Positions 7,652-20,071 are shown, counted from the stretch's first letter. The stretch: DNA of 55,540 nucleotides from Paracoccus nototheniae (GCF_004335005.1 NZ_RQRT01000021.1:1-55540); one strand, 5' to 3'. Notes: a model not told the origin generated them from the letters alone. Made by a program: numbers and translations.

Positions 7652-9013
7652 ATGATGGATAAGATCTGGGGTCAGGCATGCGCGGAACTGGAACAAAGCG
7701 TGGGGCCGAACAACTATAACCACTGGATCAAGCCGCTTCGCCTGACCGCCATCGACGAGGGCGCGGCGCGGTTCGTCAGCCCGACACGGTTCATCTCGGA
7801 CTGGGTGAACCGGCATTTCGCCAAGGACATCATGGCCTCGCTGACGCGCAATGGCGCAGTGGTCGAACGCCTGCGCTTTGACGTGGGTGCGGCGGTGGCG
7901 CGGCCCACGGCGCAGGCTGCGGCCCCGGCAGGCCAGCCCGCTGCGGCGCCGACCACCCGGGCGCCCCGCGCCGATCTGGGTGCGCCCCTGGACCCCCGCT
8001 ATACCTTCAGCAATTTCGTCGTCGGCAAGCCGAACGAGCTGGCCCATGCCGCCGCGCGCCGCGTGGCCGAGGGCGGGCCGGTGGGCTTCAACCCGCTGTT
8101 TCTGTATGGCGGCGTGGGTCTGGGCAAGACGCACCTGATGCACGCCATCGCGCATGATTATCAGGCGGGCCACCCGTCGGCGCAGGTGCTGTATCTGTCG
8201 GCGGAACAGTTCATGTACCGCTTTGTGCAGGCCTTGCGCGAAAGCTCGATCATGGATTTCAAAAGCATGTTCCGCAATGTGAACATGCTGATGGTCGATG
8301 ACGTGCAGTTCATCGCCGGCAAGGACAGCACGCAGGAAGAATTCTTCCACACGTTCAACGCGCTGGTCGATCAGGGCAAGCAGATCGTGATTTCCGCCGA
8401 CCGCGCCCCCGCCGAGATCAAGGGGCTTGAGGAACGCATCAAGTCGCGCCTGTCCTGCGGGCTGATCGTCGATCTGCATCCCACCACCTATGAGCTGCGC
8501 CTTGGCATCCTGCAGTCCAAGACCGAGGTGTTCTGCGCCCAGCAGCCCGATCTGGAGATCGGCGCGGGCGTGCTGGAATTCCTGGCCCATCGCATCACCA
8601 CCAACGTGCGGGTGCTGGAAGGTGCGCTGCAGCGTCTGTTCGCCCATGCCAGCCTGTTGCGCCGCGAGATCACGCTGGAGGTCGCGCAGGAATGTCTGGC
8701 CGATATCCTGCGCACCAATGACCGCAAGATCAATATCGACGACATTCAGCGCAAGGTCGCCGAACATTACAACATCCGTCTGGCCGACATGATGGGCCCC
8801 AAGCGCGCCCGCAACGTCGCCCGGCCCCGGCAGATCGCCATGTACCTGTCGAAACAGCTGACCAGCCGCAGCCTGCCGGAAATCGGTCGCCGCTTTGGCG
8901 GGCGCGATCACACCACGATCATGCATGGCGTCCGCAAGATCGAGGAATTGCTGGTTGACGACAATGCGCTGGCCGAAGATGTCGCCATGCTCAAGCGGAT
9001 GCTGGAAGCCTGA
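7652..9013 (+). CDS. dnaA: DnaA, chromosomal replication initiator
   Basis: AAA+ ATPase that binds DnaA boxes and opens the origin; 453 residues. Domain I is residues 1-75. A low-complexity Ala/Pro linker (about 80-110) forms domain II. The AAA+ core carries Walker A GGVGLGKTHL (about 152-161) and Walker B MLMVDDVQFI. The domain IV DNA-binding signature GGRDHTTIMHGVRKIE is complete. Two consecutive ATG codons (7652 and 7655) follow AGGG; either may be used. It heads the replication cluster dnaA - dnaN - recF - gyrB. No cluster of consensus DnaA boxes (TTATNCACA) was found in the 549 bases upstream, so the origin may lie elsewhere. Confidence 0.98.
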   Translation: MMDKIWGQACAELEQSVGPNNYNHWIKPLRLTAIDEGAARFVSPTRFISDWVNRHFAKDIMASLTRNGAVVERLRFDVGAAVARPTAQAAAPAGQPAAAPTTRAPRADLGAPLDPRYTFSNFVVGKPNELAHAAARRVAEGGPVGFNPLFLYGGVGLGKTHLMHAIAHDYQAGHPSAQVLYLSAEQFMYRFVQALRESSIMDFKSMFRNVNMLMVDDVQFIAGKDSTQEEFFHTFNALVDQGKQIVISADRAPAEIKGLEERIKSRLSCGLIVDLHPTTYELRLGILQSKTEVFCAQQPDLEIGAGVLEFLAHRITTNVRVLEGALQRLFAHASLLRREITLEVAQECLADILRTNDRKINIDDIQRKVAEHYNIRLADMMGPKRARNVARPRQIAMYLSKQLTSRSLPEIGRRFGGRDHTTIMHGVRKIEELLVDDNALAEDVAMLKRMLEA

Positions 9014-9100
9014 TCACGAAATTCTTGTGAGCGCCCGCCGGGGCGGTTACACATCAGGTCCGACGATGGGCCGGATGGGCCAAAGGCACAGGGGACTTGC

Positions 9101-10219
9101 ATGAAATTCTCGATCGAGCGCGCCGTTCTGGTCAAGGCCGTGTCGCAGGCCCAATCGGTCGTCGAACGCCGCAACACGATTCCGATTCTGGCCAATGTGC
9201 TGATCGAGGCCACGGCCGACGGCGTCAGTTTCCGCGCCACCGATCTGGATACCGAGGTGGTGGACCGCGCCATGGCGCAGGTCGAACGCAATGGCGCCAC
9301 GACCGTCAGCGCGGTGATGCTGAACGAAATCGCCCGCAAGCTGCCCGATGGCGCGCTGGTGCAACTGGCGCTGGACGAGGCGACGGGTCGTCTGTCGGTG
9401 CAGGCGGGGCGGACCTCGTTCAGCCTGGCGACCATGCCGCGCGACGATTTCCCGGCGATGGCCGACAGCAAGTATACCGCCAATTTCCGCGCCTCGGCCA
9501 AGGTGCTGCGGCGGTTGTTCGACAAGTCGAAATTCGCCATCTCGACCGAGGAAACCCGCTATTACCTGAACGGCGTCTATCTGCATGTGGCGCAATCCGA
9601 GGATGGGCCCCAGCTGCGCTGCGTGGCGACCGACGGCCACCGTCTGGCCCGCATCGACGCGCCCTTGCCGGTGGGTGCCGACGACATGCCCGGCGTCATC
9701 GTGCCCCGCAAGACTGTGGGAGAGCTGCGCAAGCTGCTGGACGATGACGATGCCGATATCGCCGTGTCGGTCAGCGAGACCAAGGTGCGCTTTGCGACGC
9801 CGACGATCACCCTGACCTCGAAGGTGATCGACGGAACGTTCCCCGATTACAGCCGCGTCATCCCGCAGGGCAACACCCGCAAGCTGGAGGTGGACGCAGC
9901 CGATTTCGCCCGCGCCGTGGACCGCGTCGCCACTGTCAGCAGCGAACGGTCCCGTGCCGTCAAGCTGTCGCTGGATGCCGACCGGCTGGTCCTGTCGGTC
10001 AACGCCCCCGATGCGGGCGCGGCCGAGGAAGAGCTGATCGTGGCCTATGCCGACGAGCCGCTGGAGATCGGCTTCAACGCCAAATATCTGCAGGAAATCG
10101 CCTCTCAGGTGGATCGCGACAATGCGGTGTTCCTGTTCAACGGCTCGGGCGATGCGGCGCTGATCCGCGAGGGCAGCGATCTGAGCGCGGTCTATGTCGT
10201 CATGCCGATGCGCGTGTGA
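9101..10219 (+). CDS. dnaN: DnaN, DNA polymerase III beta sliding clamp
   Basis: Replicative sliding clamp, 372 residues, made of three repeated clamp domains. The start MKFSIERAVLVKAVSQAQSV, the internal RNTIPILANVLIEA and the C-terminal YVVMPMRV are the standard family ends. It forms a head-to-tail ring that tethers polymerase III and binds repair polymerases and mismatch proteins. It lies 87 bases after dnaA and overlaps the recF start by four bases (GTGA). Confidence 0.98.
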   Translation: MKFSIERAVLVKAVSQAQSVVERRNTIPILANVLIEATADGVSFRATDLDTEVVDRAMAQVERNGATTVSAVMLNEIARKLPDGALVQLALDEATGRLSVQAGRTSFSLATMPRDDFPAMADSKYTANFRASAKVLRRLFDKSKFAISTEETRYYLNGVYLHVAQSEDGPQLRCVATDGHRLARIDAPLPVGADDMPGVIVPRKTVGELRKLLDDDDADIAVSVSETKVRFATPTITLTSKVIDGTFPDYSRVIPQGNTRKLEVDAADFARAVDRVATVSSERSRAVKLSLDADRLVLSVNAPDAGAAEEELIVAYADEPLEIGFNAKYLQEIASQVDRDNAVFLFNGSGDAALIREGSDLSAVYVVMPMRV

Positions 10220-11289
10220 CGCTGCGCCAGCTGCGGCTGGCGCAGTTCCGGTCCTGGCCCCGGCTGGATCTGGATCTGGACGAACGGCCCTTGGCGATCT
10301 TCGGGCCGAACGGCTCGGGCAAGACGAATATCCTGGAGGCCGTGTCGATGCTGGCGCCGGGGCGCGGCCTGCGGGCCGTCGCCGCCCCGGAACAGGCGCG
10401 TCAGGGGCCTGATGCCGGATGGCGCATCCGGGCGGCGCTTGGGGACCATGCGGTCGAGACCGTGGCGCCCCCCGGTCAGTCCCGCACCGTCACATTGGAC
10501 GACAAACCCGTGCCGCAGACGGCGCTGGCGCGGCTCGTCCGGGTAATCTGGCTGGTGCCTGCCATGGACCGGCTGTGGTCGGATGCCCCCGAGGGGCGGC
10601 GCCGGTTTCTGGACCGCGTGACCCTGTCGCTGCAGCCTGATCACGCCGATCATGCGCTGGCCTATGACAAGGCGATGCGCGACCGCAACCGGCTGCTGCG
10701 CGACCAGATCCACGACCCCGGCTGGTTCCGCGCGCTGGAGGCGCAGATGGGGCAGGCGGGGGCCGCCCTGACCCGCAACCGGCAGCAGGCTTTGGCCGCG
10801 ATCATGGCCGCGCAGGATGGCGGCGCCGATTTCCCGGCCGCCCGCCTGACCCTCATGCCCGGCGAAGGTGCGGCGGACGATCCCGATGCGGACAGCATCG
10901 CCGCCCGGCTGGCCGCCATGCGCCCCCGCGATCTGGCCGCCGGGCGCACGCTCAGCGGGCCGCACCGGGCCGATCTGGGCGCCACATGGGGGCCGCAGGA
11001 CATGCCCGCCGCCCTGTCCTCGACCGGCGAGCAAAAGGCGCTGCTGCTGTCGCTGATTCTGGCCAATGCGCGGGCGCTGTCGGACCACCCGGTCCTGTTG
11101 CTGCTGGACGAGGTCGCGGCGCATCTGGATGCGGACCGGCGTGCGGCGCTGTATGACCGGATCACCCATCTGCCCGCGCAAAGCCTGCTGACCGGCACCG
11201 GCCCCGAGCTGTTCGACAGCATCAACGCGGCGCGGCGGATCTCGGTGACCAAGACCGACGGGCGATCAGACATCAGCGAGGCGACATGA
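10216..11289 (+). CDS. recF: RecF, DNA gap-repair SMC-like ATPase
   Basis: Loads RecA at single-strand gaps with RecO and RecR. The 357-residue protein has Walker A GPNGSGKTNILEA (about residues 31-43), the ABC signature region LSSTGEQKALLLSLILA and Walker B VLLLLDEVAAHLD. The start is a GTG at 10216 that overlaps the dnaN stop, giving translational coupling. It overlaps the next gene by ATGA (11286-11289). Length is normal. Confidence 0.95.
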   Translation: MTLRQLRLAQFRSWPRLDLDLDERPLAIFGPNGSGKTNILEAVSMLAPGRGLRAVAAPEQARQGPDAGWRIRAALGDHAVETVAPPGQSRTVTLDDKPVPQTALARLVRVIWLVPAMDRLWSDAPEGRRRFLDRVTLSLQPDHADHALAYDKAMRDRNRLLRDQIHDPGWFRALEAQMGQAGAALTRNRQQALAAIMAAQDGGADFPAARLTLMPGEGAADDPDADSIAARLAAMRPRDLAAGRTLSGPHRADLGATWGPQDMPAALSSTGEQKALLLSLILANARALSDHPVLLLLDEVAAHLDADRRAALYDRITHLPAQSLLTGTGPELFDSINAARRISVTKTDGRSDISEAT

Positions 11290-11921
11290 CCCTGACGGCG
11301 CAGGCGATCTGGCTTTATGCGGGGGCTTTGGGCGCGATCTGGCTAACCCCCGGCCCGGTCTGGGTGGCGATCATGGCGCGGGGCCTGTCCTCGGGCTGGG
11401 CGGGGGTCTGGCCGCTGGCGCTTGGGGTGGCGATCGGCGATCTGCTGTGGCCGCTGATCGCGATCTTTGGCCTGACGCTGCTGGTCGGCGATCAGGCCGC
11501 GCTGCTGGCGGGTCTGCGCTGGATCGCGGTGGCGGTGTTTCTGGGCATGGGGCTGGCGCTGTTGCGCCATGCGGGACAGCCGGTGGCCGCGGACAGCCGC
11601 CTGACCCGGCACGGCGGATGGGCAGGCTTCAGTGCCGGGCTGCTGGCGATTGCGGGCAACCCCAAGGCCGCGCTGTTCTATGTCGGCGTGCTGCCGGGGT
11701 TCTTCGATGTGGCGCGGCTGACCGGTCCCGATATTGCCGTGATAACGCTGATGTCGGGGGCGATTCCCTTTGCACTGAACCTGGTGATGGGGGCCACGAT
11801 CGCGGCGCTGCGGACGCGGCTGGCGACGCCTGCGGGGCTGCGGCGGATGAACCTGGCCTCGGGGTGGTTGCTGATCGCGGTGGGGCTGGTGCTGGGCGCC
11901 GGGCAGATATGGGCGGGCTGA
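11286..11921 (+). CDS. LysE-family translocator
   Basis: A 211-residue integral membrane exporter of the LysE/RhtB family with about six hydrophobic segments. The family signature LTPGPVWVAIMARGLSSGWAGVWPL is near the N-terminus, and AGNPKAALFYVGVLPGFF in the middle. Family members export amino acids or related small molecules; the substrate here is unknown. It is translationally coupled to recF, an association that is probably co-transcription rather than shared function. Confidence 0.9.
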   Translation: MTLTAQAIWLYAGALGAIWLTPGPVWVAIMARGLSSGWAGVWPLALGVAIGDLLWPLIAIFGLTLLVGDQAALLAGLRWIAVAVFLGMGLALLRHAGQPVAADSRLTRHGGWAGFSAGLLAIAGNPKAALFYVGVLPGFFDVARLTGPDIAVITLMSGAIPFALNLVMGATIAALRTRLATPAGLRRMNLASGWLLIAVGLVLGAGQIWAG

Positions 11922-14483
<2,562 letters not shown>

Positions 14484-14490
14484 CCCGAGA

Positions 14491-14514
14491 CGACCGGGGC
14501 ACCCGTCCCGGTTG
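14491..14514 (+). terminator. Probable gyrB terminator hairpin
   Basis: CGACCGGG-GCACCCGT-CCCGGTTG: an 8-bp stem with one G-U pair, 8 bases after the gyrB stop, followed by TTGCAT. No strong T-run. Confidence 0.45.
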
Positions 14515-14566
14515 TTGCATAAAGCCCACGCGTGTGGACCAAATTGTTCTGTTTTGGCCGCTTCCT

Positions 14567-14595
14567 TTGATGGGGCGGGCAAATTATGCAATTAT
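14567..14595 (+). promoter_or_regulatory. Predicted promoter of the outer-membrane protein gene
   Basis: TTGATG (14567-14572), 17-base spacer, AATTAT (14590-14595), in a locally A/T-rich stretch about 70 bases before the ATG at 14665. Confidence 0.45.
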
Positions 14596-14664
14596 ACGGC
14601 AAGATCATTTCAATTGTCCGGGCCACCTCCCCCCCTCTGGGCCCGCCGCGTCAGGAGTACGTTC

Positions 14665-15411
14665 ATGTCCGTCAAATCCTTCCTTTCCGCCTGCACCGCC
14701 GCCGTCGCTCTGACCTCGGGCACCGCCATGGCCGGTGGCGTCATCGCGCCCGTCATCGACGTGGCCCCGATCGAGGTCACCCAGGTTCCCGTCGCCGGTG
14801 CATGGCAGGGTGCCTATGCCGGTGGTTCGCTCGGCTATATCTTTGGCGCCGAGGATCAGGTGGGCCTGGCGCCCTTTATCGGCGGCGTTGCCGGTCCGCG
14901 CGGAACCGGTCTGGGCGATCTGGACATCTCGGGCGCCACGGCGGGCGTGCATGTCGGCTATCGCTGGCAGCGTGATCGTTGGGTCTTTGGTCCCGAACTG
15001 GGCGTCGAGGTCGGCTCGGTCGATGCCAACATCTCGAACACCTTCGCCGGTGTGCCTTTCGACATGGAAGCCGATATGCAGAACATCGTCACGCTGGTCA
15101 TGAAGACCGGCTATGCCGTTGATCCGCAAACGCTGGTCTATGGTACCTTCGGCATCGCCCGTGGCGATTTCGACTACGAGCTGAGCACCCCCGCTGGTTC
15201 TTTCAAGGACAGCTTCACCACCACCGGCGTCGCCGCCGGTCTGGGCGTGGAGCGTATGGTCCGCGACAACCTGTCGGTGTTTGCCGAATACCAGTACCGC
15301 GATCTGGGCAACGAGACTGTCACGTTTGACGTCGCGCCCGGCACGACGATCGACAGCGGCGCCAGCACCGCGCACAGCACGATCAAAGTCGGCGCGAACT
15401 TCCAGTTCTGA
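14665..15411 (+). CDS. Outer-membrane beta-barrel protein (Omp25/OprF-like porin family)
   Basis: A 248-residue protein with a signal peptide (MSVKSFLSACTAAVALTSGTAMAGG). The remainder is rich in alternating Gly/aromatic strands such as GAYAGGSLGYIFGAEDQ, VGYRWQRDRWVFGPELGVEVG and YAEYQYRDLGNE, and ends in a C-terminal strand HSTIKVGANFQF with the terminal Phe used as an outer-membrane assembly signal. This is the eight-stranded barrel family common in alphaproteobacteria. AGGAG precedes the ATG by 7 bases. Codon use is stronger and more biased (for example GGT and CTG) than in its neighbours, fitting an abundant protein. Confidence 0.88.
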   Translation: MSVKSFLSACTAAVALTSGTAMAGGVIAPVIDVAPIEVTQVPVAGAWQGAYAGGSLGYIFGAEDQVGLAPFIGGVAGPRGTGLGDLDISGATAGVHVGYRWQRDRWVFGPELGVEVGSVDANISNTFAGVPFDMEADMQNIVTLVMKTGYAVDPQTLVYGTFGIARGDFDYELSTPAGSFKDSFTTTGVAAGLGVERMVRDNLSVFAEYQYRDLGNETVTFDVAPGTTIDSGASTAHSTIKVGANFQF

Positions 15412-15428
15412 TCCGATCACCATCAGGG

Positions 15429-15463
15429 AAAAGGGCCGGTGCATCACGCACCGGCCCTTTTTT
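15429..15463. terminator. Strong bidirectional terminator
   Basis: AAAA-GGGCCGGTGC-ATCAC-GCACCGGCCC-TTTTTT: a perfect 10-bp stem flanked by A4 and T6, so it can end transcription from both the outer-membrane protein gene and the convergent pdeM operon. Confidence 0.9.
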
Positions 15464-16152
15464 CATGCCCGCCGCATGGTCGCGGACCGCGCCCCCGGAC
15501 GGGCGCGGGTCATTCCCACCGGCACTGGCAGGGCGCGCGTACCGCAGGCGATGGCCAGACCCTGCGGGACCAGCGCCGACAGGGCGCGATCCTCGACCAG
15601 CAAACCGCCGGTATAGGCGCCGAAGGCGGGCAGGATCAGATGATCGCGGCCGACCAGAAAGCAGCGCCGCCGCTGACCGGCCAGCCGGATGCAGGGGTGA
15701 TAGTGCCCCGAGACATCCGGCCCCGCGCCCGCCTGATGGCGCAGCGTCAGGCCGTCCTGCAGCTGATCCGCCGCCTCTCCGGGCAGGCGGGGAAAGATCG
15801 CGGCGGGATCGTGATTGCCGCTGACCCAGATCCAGCGGCGCCCCTGCGCCAGCGCGCGCAGCCGGTCGCAGACCGCGTCGGGCAGGCCCCGGCCCGCTGC
15901 ATCATCGTCGAACCCGTCGCCCAGACTGATCACGACCGCCGGATCGGTGGCCGCGATCTCGGCCTGCAACCGGTCCAGCGTGGCCTCGGTCTCATAGGGG
16001 GGCAGCAGGGGGCCGCCGCGCCGGGCCATGCGTTCGGATTTGCCCAGATGCAGGTCGGCCACGACCAGCCAGCGCCGCGCGGGCCAATAAAGCGCACCCG
16101 AGGCCTGCGCCTGCAACCGCTGGCCGTCGAAATCGAAAAGGTGGAACGTCAC
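15463..16152 (-). CDS. pdeM: PdeM, ligase-associated DNA damage response endonuclease
   Basis: A 229-residue metallophosphoesterase. All family metal motifs are present: VVADLHLGKS, SLGDGFDDD, VSGNHDP and SGHYHPC. PdeM-type enzymes are known companions of the Lhr helicase and the PP_1105-type DNA ligase. This is the last gene of the four-gene operon and overlaps the helicase stop by ATGA. Its stop codon touches the bidirectional terminator. Confidence 0.93.
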   Translation of the reverse strand: MTFHLFDFDGQRLQAQASGALYWPARRWLVVADLHLGKSERMARRGGPLLPPYETEATLDRLQAEIAATDPAVVISLGDGFDDDAAGRGLPDAVCDRLRALAQGRRWIWVSGNHDPAAIFPRLPGEAADQLQDGLTLRHQAGAGPDVSGHYHPCIRLAGQRRRCFLVGRDHLILPAFGAYTGGLLVEDRALSALVPQGLAIACGTRALPVPVGMTRARPGARSATMRRA

Positions 16153-18524
16153 GAAAGCCCTGCCTCTGCCATCAATGCCGCAGCCTCCGCCTCGGCCAGC
16201 CGTTCGCGGCCCTGACCGGCGATGGGCACGCGCCCGACCTCCAGCAGCAGCGGCGCGGCCAGGGGAGAGACGCGGTCCAGCATCCGATGATCGAACCCGT
16301 CCGTGCGGTCCAGCATCTCCTCGATCCGGCCGAAATCCACAAGGCCCCGCCGCGCCTCGTCGGCGGTGATGCGCAGCATCAGATGGTCGGGGTCGTATTT
16401 GCGCAGCGTATCATACAGGATATCGCTGGAAAACGTCGCCTGACGCCCGGATTTGCGCTGGCCGGGCAGGTTGCGCTGGATCAGCCCGCCGATGGTCGCC
16501 ACGGTGCGGAAACTGCGCTTCATCACCGCATTGCTGGCCAGCCAGTCGCCAAGCCCCTCGCGCAGGCCCGCGCGGTCCAGCAGCGGCGCGGGATCGCTCA
16601 CCGGGTCCAGCGACCAGATCAGCAGCGCATAATCGGTGGCCAGAAAGCCCAGGGGGGCCAGTCCCGCCTCTTCCATCAGGCGGGTCATCAGCAGGCCGAG
16701 GGTCTGCAGGGCATTGCGTCCCGCGAACCCGTAGAGCGCGACATGCCATCGGCCCTGATGGGGAAATGTCTCGCTGACCAGCATGCCGGGGCGGGGCAGC
16801 ACGCTGACACGGACCTGCAGGGCAAGCCAGTCGCGGGTATGGGCGGGCAGGCCCGCATGGGCGGCGGGGTCGCCGATCAGCGCCAGCACCCGATGCGACA
16901 GCTGGGTCGAGGTCGCCAGCTTCATCCCCGAAAACACCGCGATCTTGGGTTCCTTCGCGGGCTGTTTCGTCACCTCGACCACCATGTCGCGCAAGCGGTC
17001 ATAGCGGACGGTCTGCCCGCCGATCAGAAAGGTGTCACCCGGCGCCAGCGTGGCGGCGAAACTTTCCTCGACCTCGCCCAAGGGCGCGCCGCCGCGCCCG
17101 TGATAGCGGACCTTGAGCATTTCCGCCTCGACGATGGTGCCGATGTTCATGCGCAGATCGCGGGCCACGCGCGGATCGCGCAGGCGCCACAAGCCGTCGC
17201 GCTGCATCAGGCGCTGCCAGCGGTCATAGGCGCGCAGCGCGTATCCCCCCGTCGCCGCGAAATCCAGACAGGCATCGAAGTCGGCGCGCGTCAGCCCCGC
17301 ATAGGGGCCGCTGCCCGCCACTTCGGCAAACAGCGCATCCGCATCGAACGGCCCCGCGCAGGCGGTCAGCAGGATATGCTGGCACAGCACGTCCAAGGGG
17401 CCGGGGCCGCGATCGTCGCCATCCAGATCGCGGTCGCGCACGGCCTGCAGGGCGGCCACGCATTCGATCACCTCGAACCGGTTGGCGGGCACGATCCGCG
17501 CCCGGCTTGGCGCGTTATAGCGGTGGTTCGCCCGCCCGATCCGCTGCACCAGCCGCTTGACGTTCTTTGGTGCGCCGACCTGAATGACCAGATCGACCGC
17601 GCCCCAGTCTATGCCCAGATCCAGAGAACCGGTCGCCACGACGGCGCGCAATTGCCCTGCCGCCATCGCGGCCTCGGTCCGGGCGCGGGCTTCTCGTGAC
17701 AGGCTGCCGTGATGCAGACCGATGGGCAGGTTGTCGTCATTGGCAGCCCACAGGGCCTGAAAGAACAGCTCGGCCTGCGCGCGGGTGTTGATGAAGATGA
17801 TCGTGGTGTTGGCGGCGGCGACCGCGGCCAGAACCTCGGGGATGGCATGATGCCCGCCCGCGCCGGACCATGGCGGCGGTTTCGCCGTCGCCAGCATCGC
17901 GATGTCGGGATCGGGGCCGGGATCGGCATGGATGATCCGGGCGCCGCCCATGAAGCGGGCCAGCCGCGCAGGGTCTTCCACGGTCGCCGACAGGCCGGTC
18001 ACGATCACCCCCGGCGCCAGCGCGCGCAGCCGCGACAAGGCCAGCATCAGCTGATCGCCGCGCTTGTTTTCGGCCAGCGCGTGCAATTCGTCCAGCACCA
18101 CCCGGCGCAGCCCGCCAAAGATCGCGGGCGCCTGTTCATAGGACAGCATCAGCGCCAGCGATTCGGGTGTGGTCAGCAGGATGTCGGGCGGATCGACCTT
18201 TTGCCGCGCCCGCTGGCTGGGCTTGGTGTCGCCGGTGCGATCCTCGATGCGGATGGCCAGCCCCAGATCCGCCACGGGCCGCGACAGGTTGCGCGCGATA
18301 TCCGCCGTCAGGGCCTTGAGGGGCGAGACATAGAGCGTGTGCATCCCCCGATGCGGCGCGGTCAGATCGACCAGAGAGGGCAGGAACCCCGCCAGCGTCT
18401 TGCCGCCCCCGGTGGGCGCGATCAGCAGGCTGTCGCTGTTGGCCGCCAACAGGTCCAGCTGATGGGGATGGGGCTGCCAGCCCTGCCGCGCGAACCAGTC
18501 CTGAAAGGCCGGGGGCAGGGTCAC
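16149..18524 (-). CDS. Ligase-associated DEXH-box helicase (Lhr core type)
   Basis: A 791-residue superfamily 2 DNA helicase. Motif I is IAPTGGGKTLAGFLPSL, the Walker B box is VVLDELHALAENKRG, and the second RecA domain has IFINTRAQAEL and VQRIGRANHRY. The C-terminal half contains the winged-helix and beta-barrel modules of Lhr-Core. The GTG at 18524 is chosen because it overlaps the ligase stop (GTGA) and yields MTLPPAFQDWFARQGW, the family start. Known helicases of this family move 3'-5' on DNA and unwind RNA:DNA hybrids. Operon role: repair with ligase, exonuclease and PdeM. Confidence 0.94.
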   Translation of the reverse strand: MTLPPAFQDWFARQGWQPHPHQLDLLAANSDSLLIAPTGGGKTLAGFLPSLVDLTAPHRGMHTLYVSPLKALTADIARNLSRPVADLGLAIRIEDRTGDTKPSQRARQKVDPPDILLTTPESLALMLSYEQAPAIFGGLRRVVLDELHALAENKRGDQLMLALSRLRALAPGVIVTGLSATVEDPARLARFMGGARIIHADPGPDPDIAMLATAKPPPWSGAGGHHAIPEVLAAVAAANTTIIFINTRAQAELFFQALWAANDDNLPIGLHHGSLSREARARTEAAMAAGQLRAVVATGSLDLGIDWGAVDLVIQVGAPKNVKRLVQRIGRANHRYNAPSRARIVPANRFEVIECVAALQAVRDRDLDGDDRGPGPLDVLCQHILLTACAGPFDADALFAEVAGSGPYAGLTRADFDACLDFAATGGYALRAYDRWQRLMQRDGLWRLRDPRVARDLRMNIGTIVEAEMLKVRYHGRGGAPLGEVEESFAATLAPGDTFLIGGQTVRYDRLRDMVVEVTKQPAKEPKIAVFSGMKLATSTQLSHRVLALIGDPAAHAGLPAHTRDWLALQVRVSVLPRPGMLVSETFPHQGRWHVALYGFAGRNALQTLGLLMTRLMEEAGLAPLGFLATDYALLIWSLDPVSDPAPLLDRAGLREGLGDWLASNAVMKRSFRTVATIGGLIQRNLPGQRKSGRQATFSSDILYDTLRKYDPDHLMLRITADEARRGLVDFGRIEEMLDRTDGFDHRMLDRVSPLAAPLLLEVGRVPIAGQGRERLAEAEAAALMAEAGLS

Positions 18525-20071
18525 GGGATCATGTCTTTCAGCGTTTCCAGCCGGTCGGCCTCGGCTGCCGGTTTGTCCCACCGGATGCGGCTGATGCGGG
18601 GAAAGCGCATGGCGACGCCGGATTTGTGGCGGGGCGAGGCGTTCAGGCCTTCGAACGCGACCTCCAGCACCAGCTTGGGCGCGACTGACCGAACCGGGCC
18701 GAATCGTTCTGTGGTGTTGTTCCTGACGAACCGGTCCAATTCCCGCAGCTCTTCATCGGTGAAGCCGAAATAGGCCTTGCCAACCGGGACCAGCGCCGCG
18801 CCATCCCACAGACCGAAGGTGAAATCGCTGTAGAAACCCGACCTTTTCCCATGCCCGCGCTGCGCGTACAGCATCACGGCATCGACGACCATCGGATCGC
18901 GTTTCCATTTGAACCACGGCCCGCGCGGGCGCCCGCCGAGATAAGGGCTGTCGCGGCGCTTGATCATCACGCCCTCGATCACGATGCTGGGGGGATCGGC
19001 GCGCAAGGTGGCCAGATCGTCCCATGACGCAAAGGGCAACAGCGGCGACAGATCGATCCGGTCGCTGCCGAAATCGGCGGTCTGGATGATCGCGCGGCGG
19101 TCCTGATGCGGCAGGTCGCGCAGATCGCGCCCCTGCCAGATCATCGCGTCATAGACCCGCAGGGCCGCCGGATGGCTGTCCAGCATCGCCCGGCCCACGA
19201 TCTTGCGGCCAAGCCGCTTTTGCAGATCGCCAAAGGGGGCGACATCGGCGCCCCGGCGCACCAACAATTCGCCATCGACCGCGCCGTCGAAATTCAGCGC
19301 CTCAAGCAGGTCGGGAAAGGCTGTGCCCAGATCCTCGCCGGTGCGGGAATAGAGCTTTCGCGTGCCGCCATCGTTGATCGCCTGCACGCGGATGCCGTCC
19401 CATTTCCATTCCGCCACATACAGCGCCGGATCAAAGGCCCGCAGCTGATCCAGATCGACCGGCGTGGACAGCATGACGGGCCGAAAGGGCGCCAGCGCCG
19501 CATGTTCGGGGCGCGTGCCGCCCGCGATCCAGTCGAAGAGCGGCTGATAGGGGGGCGTCAGGCCATGCCAGATCTCCTCGATATCCTTGACCTGCGGTTC
19601 GCCCATCTCGGCCAGCGCGATGCGGGCCATGCGGGCCGACAGGCCGACGCGCATATTGCCCGTCGCCAGCTTGAGGAAGGCCAGACGTTGCGACGCGCCA
19701 AGCCGGTCCAGCATCGCGGTGATCGCAGCGGGCAGGCCCGCGCGCCCGGTGCCCGACAACAGATCGACCGCCTCGCGCAGGGGCACATCCTCATCCGCGT
19801 CGCTGTCCCACAGCAGGGCGATGGTTTCGGCCAGATCGCCCACGAAATCATAGGACATGGCGAAGAGCTGCGCGTCGATCCGTTCGGCCATCAACCCGCG
19901 CAACAGGCCGGGCGTGACCGCCCGCAGGCTCAGGTCGCCGGTCAGCGCGGCCAGAGCATAGCCGCGATCGGGGTCCGGGGTCTGTTCCAGATAATGCCGC
20001 AGCAGCCGCAGCTTTGCATTGCGCGCGGCGGTAAAGGCCAGCCGTTCTAGCAGATGGGCGAAAGCCTTCAT
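18521..20071 (-). CDS. ATP-dependent DNA ligase (PP_1105 / cisplatin damage response family)
   Basis: A 516-residue ATP-dependent ligase. The adenylated lysine is in EWKWDGIRV (about residue 223). An N-terminal helical DNA-binding domain covers residues 1-190, followed by the nucleotidyltransferase domain and an OB domain (PRGPWFKWKRDP supplies motif V/VI-type basic residues). The start at 20071 (MKAFAHLLERLAF) overlaps the exonuclease stop by ATGA. This is a repair ligase, distinct from the NAD-dependent replicative LigA, which is not in the window. Confidence 0.94.
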   Translation of the reverse strand: MKAFAHLLERLAFTAARNAKLRLLRHYLEQTPDPDRGYALAALTGDLSLRAVTPGLLRGLMAERIDAQLFAMSYDFVGDLAETIALLWDSDADEDVPLREAVDLLSGTGRAGLPAAITAMLDRLGASQRLAFLKLATGNMRVGLSARMARIALAEMGEPQVKDIEEIWHGLTPPYQPLFDWIAGGTRPEHAALAPFRPVMLSTPVDLDQLRAFDPALYVAEWKWDGIRVQAINDGGTRKLYSRTGEDLGTAFPDLLEALNFDGAVDGELLVRRGADVAPFGDLQKRLGRKIVGRAMLDSHPAALRVYDAMIWQGRDLRDLPHQDRRAIIQTADFGSDRIDLSPLLPFASWDDLATLRADPPSIVIEGVMIKRRDSPYLGGRPRGPWFKWKRDPMVVDAVMLYAQRGHGKRSGFYSDFTFGLWDGAALVPVGKAYFGFTDEELRELDRFVRNNTTERFGPVRSVAPKLVLEVAFEGLNASPRHKSGVAMRFPRISRIRWDKPAAEADRLETLKDMIP